Shown: positions 41,301-56,300 of the stretch, piece by piece
How positions within the stretch are numbered: position 1 is the first letter of the stretch
How the letters are laid out: the number at the start of each line of letters is the position of its first letter
DNA from: Lamellibrachia satsuma
Lineage: Eukaryota > Annelida > Polychaeta > Sabellida > Siboglinidae
Assembly: GCA_033239005.1 (NCBI GenBank)
Contig: BSQZ01000028.1
Span: 7,274,411-7,338,410, forward strand
Direction of reading: 5' to 3'
DNA: 64,000 bases
Notes under the pieces: model-generated
What the model was told of the DNA's origin: nothing
The model's input: the letters and a program-made list of their open reading frames with translations, nothing else
The model's database searches: none
Made by a program: the position numbers and the translations under genes

Positions 41301-44300
41301 ATCACCATAATCAATGGAAGTAATACCTCTGGCGTTAAAGTCAGAGTGAACAGAATTAAGAAAAGAAAGGCTCTGTTTAGAGAGCCTGTGTTCCTGCACA
41401 GCAAGTATATCTAAAGAGTTTAAGATGTCAACCACGTCAAAAGCACTGTTCCGTATACTTTTGGAGTTAAACGAAGCAATACGGAGGGGAAGTCTATAAG
41501 CGGGTTGAATCTGTTGGTGTGTGTTTCCTAGGTGGGAAATACCGTCCAATCTTTGTTCCAGCAGGCCATAGATCAGCATCATAAAGCGAGTTAGGTTTGG
41601 GAATGTCAACACACAGCTTGAAGGAAGAATATGAGTTGTGTCGGGTTGGTAATCGCTCACATGAGCATTTCAAACTCAAAGTTGATGACACGTATGTATA
41701 TAATTCGTCACAAGTTGTGTCAGCATGGAATCCTGTGAGAAAGTACTGCCCAGGAATTCACTAGATGGTGCCACATTACGGCTCACTTCCAACATAATTC
41801 CACAAAAAAACAGCACATCGAATAAAATGTAAGTTTTTTTTGTTTTCCAGTATTTTTCAGGAAGTTTAATGAAATTCCAGTATATTTATAGCTTGGAAGT
41901 TCAATTTAAGGTTTTCCAGGATGCATATGAACCTGGCTGGTGATACAATATATGCAATATCAGACATGCCTAAGTCACATGAACCCACCTCGAGACTCTT
42001 GCTCTCATACTCCTTCATGGCAGTGATACACTGGTGTCTGGTGTTCATGTTCTGTTGACTGCCACCTTTTAGCATCGTCTCTGTGCCGGCCGGGGGCGTA
42101 AACTTCACCATGGTGCCACTGGTAGCAGCAGTCGCACCCCCAAACCCTGAGAAACAGGAACACAAACTCACGTCAAATACAAAACGGTGAGGAAGCCTAA
42201 TCTCCCATGAAGCTACTGTACAACAGGGGCTTCTACAGAACAACAGAATTAACCATGGAGCCTGAAATAACTGTATACATCGGTAAGGTAAAAAACAGAA
42301 ATGTTGCTCACCAATCTTGGCTGGTGTCGCCCCAAAGATACTTCCAGTGGAGGCAGTGGTGCCTGCATTGCCAAACAGGGATGTCGTGCCCGTGGGGACA
42401 GCAGAGGAGAACAAACTGCCCGGCTGGGTGGCACTTCCAAAGGCTACAGAAACAATGTGTCATCCAATAATGCACAAGTGTTTTCTTTTAAAATTATATT
42501 GCTAAAACACTGATGATGGATAAAGTTATTGCTTTGCATCCATCCATAAAACAGGGCTCTAAACAGAGAATAAACAGACGAATGCCTATGGATTTCATCA
42601 ATTTCATCAATGTTCTGAGCATAAAGCTGTGTAAAATCAACCATAAACTCAAGTATATACTTACTGAGCTACTTCATATATGCCAAGTTAGTTTTCAGGT
42701 ATATTTTTTAAAGTATACTTACTAAAAGATGACGCAGCCGGGGCTGCCCCAAAGGCAGCAGGTTGGGAACCAAATAGACCTCCAGAAGGGGTTGCTGTGT
42801 TAGTGCCCCCAAACAGACCACCTGAAGCCGGCGTGGCAAACCCCCCGGTACCAGCCGTGCCGAAGCCAGTCGTGGCTGAAACAGACAAATATTCCTTACT
42901 CAATCGTCATAGGTAACTGGATTATTCCATGTGAAATTAACCAATGGTCAAAAAGTTGATGCCTGAGAATTTACTTAATTTGCTGAATATGTAGACATAT
43001 TGGTACAGATTGGCTATGCAGAATTCAAGAATGATAGGGAGAAGACAATAGGCATACTGGGTGCATGAAACAAAAATTATTTTTTATCATGTTCATACCT
43101 ATAAAGGGATACTCAAGTTGATCATTCTATATTTGTGTCATAACGAGTAGTTTAAAGGTAAAGTCTGATCGTTGTTATCGAAAATTCATGAACATTAATA
43201 TAGTATAAACTAAATCTTGACTGTGTTTAACTGTTTAATTTGAATGTCTTTGGGTGAATGTCATGTTTATGTTGTATGCAGAGGGAAAATAATTTTATGG
43301 TTTTGATGGCATGCAGGCCTTGGCATTAAGCTTTTGTACTCAGTGGATTTGAAAAGTTACTGGCCTTCCACAAAAGTGACTGGCCCGTATTTTTTCTATG
43401 ATATTGGTGGGGTGGTCACATGGGTCGTTGACCGGTGGCGAATTGGCCCCACCTTTGTAGTTATTCCAGTTAGAGCTAATGTATTTTTAAGCAGGTAGTT
43501 GTATTCATAGACTGCGTGATAGCATGTAGGGCATTATGCTATTTGGTTTAAGGGTGTTCCATGACAATAGTAATGCCATTGTTTCTTTTATTTGTTCTAG
43601 GAATACTGCTACTGCTTTGTGGTGAAATGTGGGCTCTACTGAACCCAACGCCCAGGAGGCTCGCATGGGGCGTAGTCAGCCTGGCGTTGGGTTGTGGAAC
43701 CCACATTTCTTTGTTTTACATTTCTTTGAAAGTGGGCTTATCCTTAATCCCCACAATAAACGTCATTCATTTGGCCTTTTCATATCTCTATATCTGTGTT
43801 GTGTTGTTGATTGCATAAATGAGAATATGCGACATTGCCACAGCCAATGTTGCATATAGGTTTTTATGCGAGCAACACCACATACAATTAATGATTGGTC
43901 CATTGCTAATTTATTCTATTATGCTAGTCCAGCAGAGCTGGGTGACGCACGCTGTGACCCACTTTGCCTGCCTCCATATTTTGAACCAATCAGCGCGCAC
44001 CAGCTGCGCGACGCTACAGATTTCAAACTTGGACTAGCCACTTCGTTTTGTGAAAGCATACAGAGTGGATGGCTTTGAAAATTCGTCCCACCCTCCTCCC
44101 CATCTTTCTCCCTATTGTATGTTTACTTGTTAGCAGCAATTGTACATCTTTGGTGGAAGTGGGGTGTTCATGTCTCCAAGCTTTCCCATTTTTTGATTCC
44201 GATAGTGGACATGGGAGTTTTGGCTTTCCCAGAAGTGTTCACGGGTTTTAACGCTGGGACGCAAATATAGCTAATTCTTCTGGAGTACTTCAATACATCG

Positions 44301-47300
44301 AACACTACTGATTAGTTAGGGCAGGAATTATACACCGGTATTCCTGTATGTCGCAATACATACACAATACACAATATACAATATCGCAATTGGCCATTGC
44401 AGAAACTCTAGTCTTGTGGTATGCAAATACAAAAATAAATGAATTGCAACATCACTGCAAAGCAATACAGTGTCAACATGAACAATTACAGTCTACTGCC
44501 TGTGTTTCAGTAAGAAGAGAAATATAACAAATATAAGGTTTACCCCCAATTATTATAAAATTATAATTTATTGGCACTGCCAGTATAAAGTTTGGACCAA
44601 GTGTAGCATCTGCTGTTGGCCTATTGCATTTGTGCAGACACCGACTCGCTCCCATTCGCCAATTTATTTTCATGCATGTTGAACGTTTGCTTCCATGAGT
44701 GAAAAAACGTGTGGCATCAACAATATTGCCATATACGCATAGCCAGCATGGTTGTGACATAAGCAAAACTGAACTGGACATTTGCACTGTCGCTAGTGGT
44801 CTGCATAAGCACTGTTTATTAGCTGTTTATGCCAACATTTCGGCTGTGGAACTGTCTGCCACATGTCAAAAAGGAAATTCAGTCACTTGTCGAACAGAAC
44901 ATAGAAGCAGAAATCATTTGAAACGGTGGTAGCCCATCAGGCCAGTCAAATCTGAAAACTTATTGCCCGACAGCCTTAAAAAGGGTGCCAGGCCAACTGG
45001 ATACGTACTCAGCAAAGTCATGCAAGGATATTGTGCTGAGATGACCATGCGACTGGTCATGTGCTGTGATCTATGTACATGTGCTTTATGTGTTGTTTTT
45101 TCTTTCCTCTCCTCTGTATATTGGCTTCTATTGTGGTCCTCCCAGCCCTGTCTATTGGAGTCGGCAGTGAAACGCCTCCACGACTCATCGAAGACAACAT
45201 TGTCTGGTAGGGTGTTCCACACAACTGCTCTTGGTAGGAAGGCAAACTTGTAAATGTCCACCTTTGGGTCCACTGTGTTGAACTGCCTGGAGTTCCTGCA
45301 GTTGGTGTGGTGCTCAGGGCGTGGCACAGGGTGACCTGCAGTGGGAACTCTACAAGCCCTTCAACTATTTTGTAAAGCATGCCAAGTCTGACATGAGCCC
45401 TCTTGGTCTGGAGGCACTCCCACTTCAAGTCATACTGTACCATGTCATTTACTGAGTTATGGTCATCCCCACGATGATATGGTTTGTTCAGTACAAATCA
45501 TGCTGCTTTTTTTTACCATTTCTACCTGGATATCTTTTTGCAGGTATGGATAAGATAGAAGCACTGTATTCCACTTTGGGTCATACTAGCATCTTGTAAG
45601 TCTGTTCCTTTAGCACTCGGGGGCACTGGCGCATGATGCGCCAGAGAAAACTAGTGGTCCTATTTGCAGCACTGCAGACCTTGTTGATGTGCTGGTCCTA
45701 CTTCAGAGTCAAGGTGATGTTTACCCTGAGGTATGTGCAGCACCTGCATGTTAAAAAAGCCTCGATCAAACCAATGATGTTGCTGTCGAGTAGTGCTAGA
45801 GCTTTTGGATGAGGCGATGGTGTGGCACATGGTCAAAGGCCTTGGAAAAATCCAAGATGGCCACACTGGTTATGAATACCTGCCTAATGAACTTGCAAAA
45901 TCGTGACGTGATCAGCAACTGGGTCTCACTTGAACGTCTTCATCTAAACTCATGCTGTAAGTCAACCAGAATATGGTGTCTGTCCAGATGATCCATTGCC
46001 TGCGTGACAATGATGTGTTCGGCTACTTTGCAACAGATGGAGATTAGTGACACCGGGCATTAGTTCACTGGATGGTTGCGTGGGATCGAACTTTTGGCCT
46101 GCACTAGTCCCCCAGGGGAGTAGCTATTTTACACTTGTCGGACGGCGAAGAACACTGAGACTGAACTAAGCATGAAAATGTTTTGCAAGTACTGCTGTAA
46201 GTATGAGAATGCAGGCAGTTTTATCATCGGCTCCCCAGTATTTAAACTGGAGAGTATCAAAGCTCACAATAGTTCTGCAAGCCATATGAAATGGGCTTTA
46301 AGAGAGAAAGCAGAGAGCAACCCAGGGTCAAGTGTGGCGGACGAGACGATGGATCAACTGGGAAAAGCGACATTTGACAAAAAGTGTAAGTTTTTCAGAA
46401 ACAAAGGAATGAAATCAAAGAGATGGTTCCTGAGGCAAAGTTTGTGTCCCTCATCTGCGATGGTTCAACTGACAACAGCCACACTGAGGCCGAACTGGCA
46501 TATGTTCGGTACTGTCACCAAGGGTCAATTAATGTCCACTTTGTTGGGGTGAAAATTATTGCCAAGGGGGATGCCCAAGTGATAGAAATGGCAATGTCAA
46601 CTCTCTTCACAGATTACTTTGCTGGCCCCTCGTGGGAAAAGAAGATTGTGGGAACTGATGGCGCAAGCACCATGTTGGGGAAAAACAATGGATTTGTGGC
46701 GAAACTGCGACAACGGCTAGACTGACCAGAACTTGTAGCTGTTCACTGCTCTGCACACAGAAATGAACTGGCTTACAAGGATGCTGCTCGCGGGATACAG
46801 CTGTACAAGAAAGTTGATAAACTGCTCCTTTGTACTTCTTCTATCGGAACAGCCCCCTCAACAGGAGCAGCCTTAAACAAGCTTTTGATGCGCTCAGAGA
46901 GACACACCGTATATTCCGAGTAGAGTCGGCGGAAAATGTTGGGTTCCCCACATATCAAGACCAGTTTCCAATGTGCTGAAGGGATACAAGGGGCTTGTGA
47001 CCCATTTATCCCAGGTGATGAACCCCGATGTACCTGGAAGGACAACAGAGCAGCGCGCAAATGCAAAGAATTGCCACGCGCTGCTACATTCCAAGGATGT
47101 CGTGTACTTCCTCCACTTCCTCGCAGATGTAACTGCAGCCTTGAATGATGTCTCAGCAGCATTCCAGCAGAATTAAATCACAACCGCGGACATCAATTCC
47201 GAGATAACTATGTGCAAAGAAGTCATCGAGAAGTATGGAAAGAAGGATGGGTGTTCTGTGAAGATGATTAATGGACCAGTTTCTTGGAGAGACAATAGGA

Positions 47301-50300
47301 GCACCATCTTCTGCTTTTGAAGAAACCAGACATGGAATGGTACAGGGGCTGCTGAAGTCTCAGTGACAGATTCAAAGAGGGGGCAGAAGGAATCATTGCA
47401 GCGTCATCAATTGCCAACCTGAAGTTATGTCCAACATCCCTTGTTCACGAAAAAGACTTCGGTGATGACAAGGTGGATACCTTGGTCAAGACATTTGGAC
47501 AGGTCCTCTCGTCCTCTGTGCTGGATGTTTCCAAAGTGGAACCAGAGTGGACCAAGCTCAAGAGTCTTCTCTACACAAGTTATCCCACAGTGAAGAAGCT
47601 GTCTTGGGAGGAAGTCAACCTGTCATTTGGGACACAGTGCCCCAATGTATTGGGACTCATAGGATCAGTCCTTACCCTTCCCGCCTCTTCAGCAGATGCT
47701 GAAAGCGGGTTTTCCCACATGAAGTTTGTTAAATCGGACTGGAGAAGCAGGCTGTCTGACACATATCTGTCAGATCTGATGACAGTCTTGCTGGAAACCC
47801 CTGAAGTGGACCAGTTTGATCCATCATCTGCAGTGAAGCATTGGAACCATGCTGGGCCCAGGGCAAGGAGGCCCAACATCATCACTGACATTGGTGACAT
47901 TGATGATGAGTCAGAGATGGATGAAGATGCAGTTGCCCAAATCCTGAAAGATTTCATTCACTGACACTGCCTGGGGACATTGTGGAGGACTCGAGAGTCG
48001 AGTCATGCAGCCGTTGACAACGTCCAGAACCTCGGGATCTGATTTATTACTAATTGAATAAAATAATTATGTTGCATCGTCAATTATGAAATTTATATTT
48101 ATTTGTTCATTTTATTTTTAAGGAACATTGCAGGTCAACATAGTAATTTGCATAAAAAAGGTTGCATTTTCACGATGTCCACCAAAAATGGGGACTAGTG
48201 ATTTTTCATGAGGATGAGTAACATATTAAGGCTACTAGTCCCCCTGGTGAGCGGGTTAAATTTCTTAATTTTGACCCCTGCACATATGTATATTAGTTAT
48301 CCCACAATCTGCAATTGAATCGTTTTTATGTGCATAATTGAGCCAACAAGTGATTTTAGACCATATTTCAACAATGAAACATGTTAGAACACAAATGAAT
48401 TTTATTTTGATACTTATCTCCAAACTTGGTACATAGTGAAAAGTGGCCTATATTTAGCAGCCAAAAATGCTATGTGGCCATGGAGCTACAATTCCAATTT
48501 ATTTTTATATGAAAGACAGGTACATTACCTATTTAATGCACCATATTTGGATTCCATATTCAAAAACTTCTGAATACATAGTACAGTACTAGATTATCTG
48601 TACCTGGGTCATTCCATGTGAAATCAATCAATGGTCAACAAAGTTGATGTCTCAGAATTTACTTAAATTGCAAAAGAACTAAGCATTTACATGCAAATTG
48701 TCTCTGTAATGCTATACGAACAAGGTTTAAGTGCCCAAAATCATACCCATTAATTTTTTTGCATGTTTTCATGTGCATCTAACTTAAAATGTCAAGCTAT
48801 GTATCTTAAATTTGTTGAAGATGTAGAAATATTGGTACAGATTGTGAATGCAAAATTATAGAATGAGAGGGGGGAGGACAATGGGTATACTGGGTGCACA
48901 AAAATGGAGAAAAAAAAAATTTCTAAAATTTATTTCAGCAGTGTGTTTTTCATTGTTGTGTTATAGTACAACATGCAAATAGCAGCCCACTGTTATCAGA
49001 GATACAGGCAATAATCTTTGTTTTAGTTTAATAGGCATCTACTTACTACATTTTCACAATAATTCGATCTCAAACTTTTTATATATTTTACGACTTTCAG
49101 CACCCAAAATGAGAATGTGGGACAAGTCCTATGACCACCATTTTTTAATTTTGCATAGCCTTTTATTAGGTAAACAACATCTTTAAATTTCAGGATGGTG
49201 TTCTGTCACATTTAATCTAGATATTTTTTGGCCACTTTAGGAGAAAACACCATTAAGCAAAACAGTGATTTTCAGCTTCAATATAAACTAAATGAGACAA
49301 CACCATCCTGAAATTAGAATATGACGTTTATCGAATAAAGGACTATGAGCATTTAAAAAATGGTGGTCATTTTAGGTGCTGAAAGTCATAAAATATATAA
49401 AAAGTTAAAGTTTAAATTATTCTGAAAATATAGTAGGTAGATACTTACTAAGCTACATATTATTGCCAGTATCCCTGACAATAGATGGTTGCAATTTGGA
49501 TGTTGTAATACAACACAACAACGAAATATATACCGCTGAGGAAAGAAATTCACAATTTTTGTGCACCCAGTATACCCATTGTCCTCCCCCCTCTCATTCT
49601 AGAATTTTGCATTCACAATCTGTACCAATATATCTATATTTTCAACAAATTTAAGATACATAGCTTGAAAACTTCTCCAGTTAGAGACACATATAGGTAT
49701 AGCCACTTAGTCATTGATTAAAATGTAAGTAAATTCTGAGACATCAACTTTTTGACCATTGGTTGGTTGTGACCTATTGCTAAGATAAAAGACAAAATAT
49801 GTTTATTTGAAATATTTTTTCAACATGAAGCTGTTCGAATAGGGAATTCAAACAGGGTGCATTACACAAGCATTGTACCTGCCTTTCATAAAAAAATGTA
49901 TTGGAATTTTGTCTCCATGGCCACATAGCATTTTGGCTGCTAAATAAATATAGGCCACTTTTCACTACGTACAAACTATGGAGATCAATAGCTCATAAAC
50001 TAATCAAGATAGAAAGGTCAAACTTCTCAGATACCTACATATGTGCACTATTGATTAACATATGATTCATTTGTGTTCTAACATGTTTTATAGTTGAAAT
50101 ATGGGTCTAAAATCACTCGTTGGCTCAACAAATCTCAGAGTTCTAGTACAAACAGTGTTTGACTTGTTGGTATTTTAAGTAGAACAAGAAATCTTCATGA
50201 TTTCCGAAAAGTGGCAAAAATGACACAATCCGCCAAATTTGAAATGGTCTTAACTATTTGAGCTACAGCCCTATGGTGCAACAAGATTTTCTTATTTTGG

Positions 50301-53300
50301 TTGATTTGAGATGGAATGCTGTATGCCGAATGCCAGCATCGCTGAGAGTTCCTGGGTGCAATTCTTCAGAAAGATTGCAGGAATGTCATCTGGTCCTGAT
50401 GCTTTCTTAGGCTTGATGTTGCCAAGTAGTTTTATCTCCACAGCACTCGAAACGAAATTGCAGGGCATCTTCGGGTACAGAGAGGGCTGCTTAGTGGGTA
50501 TGTTGGATGAATCATCTCATATGAAGACGAGCAGAATTGATCGTTCAGCATATTGGCTTTCTTTAGGGGGTCAGTTCAACTAGTCTACTTAGTCTTACAC
50601 TGCGGACATAGCTGTCCTGTCGCAGGCCCTTTAGATATTGCCACAGTCCTTTGGATTGCCTGTCTACTTCAATATTGCCTATCAAATTACTAACGTAGTC
50701 CCAGTGAGCGACTCTCAGACTCAAATTGGTCTTTTGCAGCTTTCTGAAGTGTTCCTAGTATTTGCCCTTGTTCGATTTCTTTGCCCTGTTGTAAGCTCGC
50801 TGGTTCTTCATGATGAGATGACGGGTGTACTTTGTGACTGGTATCTGCCTGATACATGTTTCTTTGGGATAAACATGTCGATGGTATCCAGGATTGTCTT
50901 CTTGAAAAATTGCCAGTTTGCCCCCACTGTGTTAGTGTCAGGGTAGTTGATGAATAAGCTTTCTTCTGCTTTCCTCAGGGCATATTTAACTCCTTCCCAA
51001 TCAAATTTGTTGAACAGGTTGATGACTTGTTTCTTTTTGCTGTTTTTCTTAGCCCTGGTATATCATGTGATCCTGTGAATGCCTGACCAATAAAGGATGG
51101 TTTTAACTGGTAATAAGCAGGCCTGGTCAGTACACAAATTAACTGGCTTTTGCCAAACATAGAATGTAAAAATGCAAAGCAGTTACAATAATATTACTGG
51201 TGTGGTCTCCCTATATGTGACACCCCTAGGACTGAACACCTTATTTGGTTTAAGGTTCACTTCCGGCTTTGGACCTATAATTATATCAACAGCTATTCTC
51301 AACCGTTCTTACAATAAACATCTTCTACTTTAGTAATTGTGACTGGTGAGTACTATTGTATCAGAAAACATAACATGGCGCAGTCGGCATGCGGTTGTAG
51401 CTGAGAGAGAGTATACAATAAAAGCTCTACTCTAGAATTGAAAGGCACAGTCTACGTTGCTCGTAGTGAAAATCGCTGAAAATGGAGACAAGGTCACGCT
51501 CAGTCGTTCGCAAAGAACCACAAGAGGGAGCCACGGGTGGCGACGAAACAGTTTGCAGTGTATCGCCAGACGGTGAGACCAACACACCTAATTGGTTAGC
51601 GACGTTTCTATCGCATCAAGAAGAGCGCGATTTGAAGCGAGAAACATTGGCAAACGAACGTCACGAAACATCGATGCGTTTATTATGCGAAACGTTCGGT
51701 AGACGCATGCGAGACATTTCACCACATGCTGAACGCAATGAACCAAACGGAGACACAGCCAATGCAAACGACACGACGCCCATTCGACCGATTCCGGGGG
51801 GGCGACTCGCCAAAGCTCGACCACCAGAACTGATGCCAGCTGATATTTCACTGCGCGATCTGACTTCATGGAGGAGGGCCTGGGACGATTTCGCCGAATT
51901 GAAACAATTGAATCGTTTTACACTGCCTCAACAACGAGCTATGTTACGCACTAGCTTATCTAGAGACATGCGTTCGACACTGCATCTGGCAATTGGCATC
52001 GACAACAACTATGATGTGTCTGTGTCGGAGATTCTGGACCAGATTCACGAGTACGTTCGAGCAAAGAGGAACGTCACGCTAGACCGCGTGGCTCTTGAGG
52101 AGCGCAAACAAGAAGATGGCGAAACCTTTGACCAATTCTACATTGCTTTGCGTGAGATCGCCAACAACGCAGATCTGTGCCAGACTTGCACCGATGATCG
52201 ACTTACCATGCGAATTATGTCAGGAATTCGAGATCCAGAAACGAGACGGAAGCTACTTGCACACACATCCGCCGTCATTGCAGACGACAATCGATCTCTG
52301 CAGGAGTGAAGAATCTGCTCGTAAAGACAGCACGACGCTGGCTAGAGGCGGGAATATCAACACGACAATCGAACACATTCGACAGAAAGCGCGACCACGC
52401 AATGTCGGCAGAAAGAACGTCCCCGTAACGCACACCCAGAGCTGTGGTTACTGTGGGAAGTCAACTCACGCGTCGCGAGATGAGTGCCCAGCACGGCACA
52501 GTGAATGTGCTAATTGCAAAAGAGTCGGACACTGGGCCGCTTGTTGTCGTCAAAATAAAAAGCCTAAAGGCAAAAAACAGTATCATAAAACTGCTATGAG
52601 CCAGATTCGTGTGCTAGATGTTGTAGGCGAAAAACAACACAGGCGTGCACCACGCATAGAGGTGGATCTTCACCACAATGCGGACGATAGTTTCATCAGC
52701 ACTGTTCAAGCGACGCCAGACACGGGCGCTGAGGCTTCCGTTGCAGGAATAACTTTCCTCAAACAAATGAAACTAGAAACTGGCAACATGTGTCCCCCTC
52801 CTGATGACACTATCATAGCAGCAAACGGTACTTCGATTGAATGTATTGGATCTCTGAACATTTACATTCACGTCGCAGGCAAAAGCACTAAAGAGACTGT
52901 TCTCATATGCAAACAACAACGTGGATTATTGCTAGCCTGGTATGTTTGTCGCGATCTGGGAATTGTACCACACAACTACCCACTGCCAGTCCGTTTGATT
53001 ACACACGAAATCGCAGCGGAACCCTCTCTTGTGCCGATAAACAGTCCGCTAGGAGGCACCACTTGCGCTGTCAAGTCATCTCGAACTCGCAAACAACTCA
53101 TCGAAGAATTTCAAGATGTTTTCGACAACACTGACGAATTGAACACGATGGTGGGCGAACCGATGAAGATTCATCTTCTAGACAACGCTGAACCTTTCGC
53201 GATCTCGACAACACGGACTATTCCTGTTGCATGGCGCAAAGAGGTTAAAGCGAGTCTTGACAACATGACGAGACAATCTATCATCAAACCTTTAGGAGAT

Positions 53301-56300
53301 CATCCTACGAAATGGTGTCATCCGCTCGTAGTAGTGCCAAAATCACGAGGCGGCGTTCGTCTATGCGTAGACCTTACGCAACTCAACAAAGATGTGCGAC
53401 GACCTATTCATCCGATGAAGACGCCGAAAGAAGCCGTTTCGAACATCACGCCAGGGTCGAAATACTTCTCATCACTCGACGCGAAACACGGCTAATGGCA
53501 GATCGCACTATCTCCAGAATGCCAAGAATTGACGACGTTCCTAACACCATGGGGACGCTATCAATTCCTACGCAGCCCGATGGGACTATCTTCGACAGGT
53601 GACGAATATTGCAGACGCGGTGACATCGCCATCGCCGGTCTGAACAATATTCAAAAAGTCATGGATGACGTCATTGTCTTCGATGAGAACTTTGAACGAC
53701 ATGTTGAACGAGTTCGTACACTATTACAACGATGCAGAGAACACGGCATCACCCTGAATGCAAACAAGTTCGTGTTCGCAGAAAACGAGCTGAACTATGT
53801 GGGATACAAAGTTAACGCAGACGGGGTCACCACAGATCCGGAGAAACTAAAAGCAATCGCAGAGTTCCCGGCGCCCAACTGCTTGACCGAATTGCGGTCA
53901 TTCATGGGTCTGGTCAACCAACTTGGTGACTTCACGACGGATATCAGCACGACAGCAGATCCACTACGCGAACTACTGAAATCTCGGAACGACTTCAGAT
54001 GGACAGAAACGCATACTGCAGCGTTTACAGCGACAAAGAAAGCGTTGACATCCGCTCCTGCACTCACACATTTCGACCCGACGAAATCCACCGCGTTACA
54101 CACAGATGCTTCACGACGAAAAGGCCTGGGCTACGCACTGTTGCAAAAACATGACGAGAAATGGCGACTAGTACAGTGCGGATCTCGATTCCTCACAGAC
54201 ACCGAGAGTCGTTACGCCATGGTAGAGCTAGAGCTGCTAGCTGCTACATGGGCGATGAAAAAGTGTCGCATTCAACTACTTGGTATGGAACATTTCGAGC
54301 TGGTGGTAGATCACAAACCACTCGTCACTATACTCGATCGCCACCGTCTAGACGACGTAGATAACGTTCGCCTTCAACGCCTCAAAGAGAAGACATCACT
54401 CTTCACGTTCACAATGAGATGGACAAAGACCACTGCATTCCCGATGCGCTGTCACGTGCCCCGGTCTCAGACCCGTCTCCAGACGACCAAGAGGCGGAAG
54501 AAGAGGTGGAGCGTCACGTCAGCGCTGTCACCAGAAACTCATCGAGATTGGCAGTAAAGGGCGACCAAGAAGATCATCTACGCGACCCGATGATTGAGCG
54601 ACTACGGACGACCGCATCAACTGATGAAAACTACAAATCACTGATCGACAACGTGGAAAGAGGATTTCCGGCGTCCAGAAGTAGTGCTCACGTCAGCATT
54701 GCACCGTTTTGGAACATTCGAAACAAGTTGTCAGTCGATGACAGCATAGTCCTATATGGACCACGCATCATAGTGCCTAAATCAGAACGACGTGAAGTAC
54801 TCGAGAGACTTCATGACTCACACCAAGGCGTCGACAGAACGAAACGTCGCGCTCGACAAAGCGTCTACTGGCCGGGAATCAGCAATGACATTGAGACAAC
54901 AGTCTCCAGTTGCGACAAGTGTCAAGAACGCCTGCCTTCCCAGCAACGCGAACCGATGAGAGCAGAATCTCCACCATCGAGGGTTTTGAAGACGTATCTG
55001 CAGACTTCTTCAACTACAAAGGCCGCGATTACCTCGTATACGTCGATCGCCTATCTGGATGGCCAGCAGTCATTCATTTCCCCAAGGGAACCACAACATC
55101 TCGTCACACGATCCACGCATGCGCAAGACTCTTCATATATCTCAGCATACCAGTACGCTTCAGGTCTGACGGAGGTCCACAGTTCGCGTCGCGTGAATTC
55201 CAGCAGTTCCTGAAACGCTGGGATGTTGTGGCCGCACCGTCTACACCTCATTTCGCGCAATCCAACGGCCACGCCGAATCCGCAGTGAAAGCCGTCAAAA
55301 AGCTTATTGCTACAACGACCGTGAGAGGCGACTTGGATGACGAAAACTTTCAGCGAGGACTCTTGGAGTATCGTAACACTCCTCGTGTCGGAGGTCTTTC
55401 TCCAGCGCAGATCTTATTCGGACACCCACTACGATCAGCAATACCTGCACATCGCAAATCCTTCACGAAAGAATGGCAGCAGACAGCTGATGATTATGAC
55501 GCACGCTGTAGCCAATCACACGCACACGTTGAGCAGCGCTACAACGAACACTCTCATGCTTTACCGCCGCTACGGTTGAGTACACATGTCAGAGTACAGA
55601 ACCCAATTTCGAAGAGATGGGACAGACAAGGCATCATCATCGGCATTGGGCGACATCGCGACTATCACGTCAAACTTCCCAGTGGCAGAGTCTACTGGAG
55701 GAATCGTCGTTTCCTGAGAACAACGAGATCATCATCGGACGATGACGACAACGCTGACGACAGCGAATCACATCAAGACGACAGCGATGAATCGCAAACC
55801 GCGATTCACAGCGCACCACGTCGAAGTACACGTCGGCGTACTCCCAGAAAATGACTGTCACTTAAAAGTAAAGTCTATAACTCTTACTACAAGACACAGA
55901 CTTTAAAAGAAAGGAGGGAATTGGTGTGGTCTCCCTATATGTGACACCCCTAGGACTGAACACCTTATTTGGTTTAAGGTTCACTTCCGGCTTTGGACCT
56001 ATAATTATATCAACAGCTATTCTCAACCGTTCTTACAATAAACATCTTCTACTTTAGTAATTGTGACTGGTGAGTACTATTGTATCAGAAAACATAACAA
56101 TTACTGCCAACAGATTGCTAATAATTCCACATATTACCTGCACCACCAAACGTTGCTCCTCCTCCAAAGGTGCCTACAAAAGTTCATTGATACAATCTTA
56201 CAGTGCCAAACATGCATGACACAACATCATAAGACCAAAACAGAAGATTGTAAGAGAATGAGTGGGCAAATGTAATTTTCTGCCACAGAAGTTAGAACAC

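Larger units (their letters stand above)
51198..56099 (+). mobile_element. Ty3/gypsy (Metaviridae) LTR retrotransposon, Steamer-sized
   Basis: A 4902-bp element with 178-bp LTRs at both ends, flanked by ATTAC at 51193-51197 and 56100-56104. A primer-binding site abuts the 5' LTR and a polypurine tract the 3' LTR. Gene order gag, protease, RT, RNase H, integrase places it in Ty3/gypsy; length, LTR size and 5-bp duplication are close to those reported for the bivalve Steamer element (Mag clade). It lies in NUP98 intron 2, opposite to the gene. Coding frames are disrupted. Confidence 0.96.

Noticed and set aside
46773..47162. Minus-strand 129-codon frame
   Set aside because: Antisense to the hAT transposase, whose motifs are clear on the plus strand.
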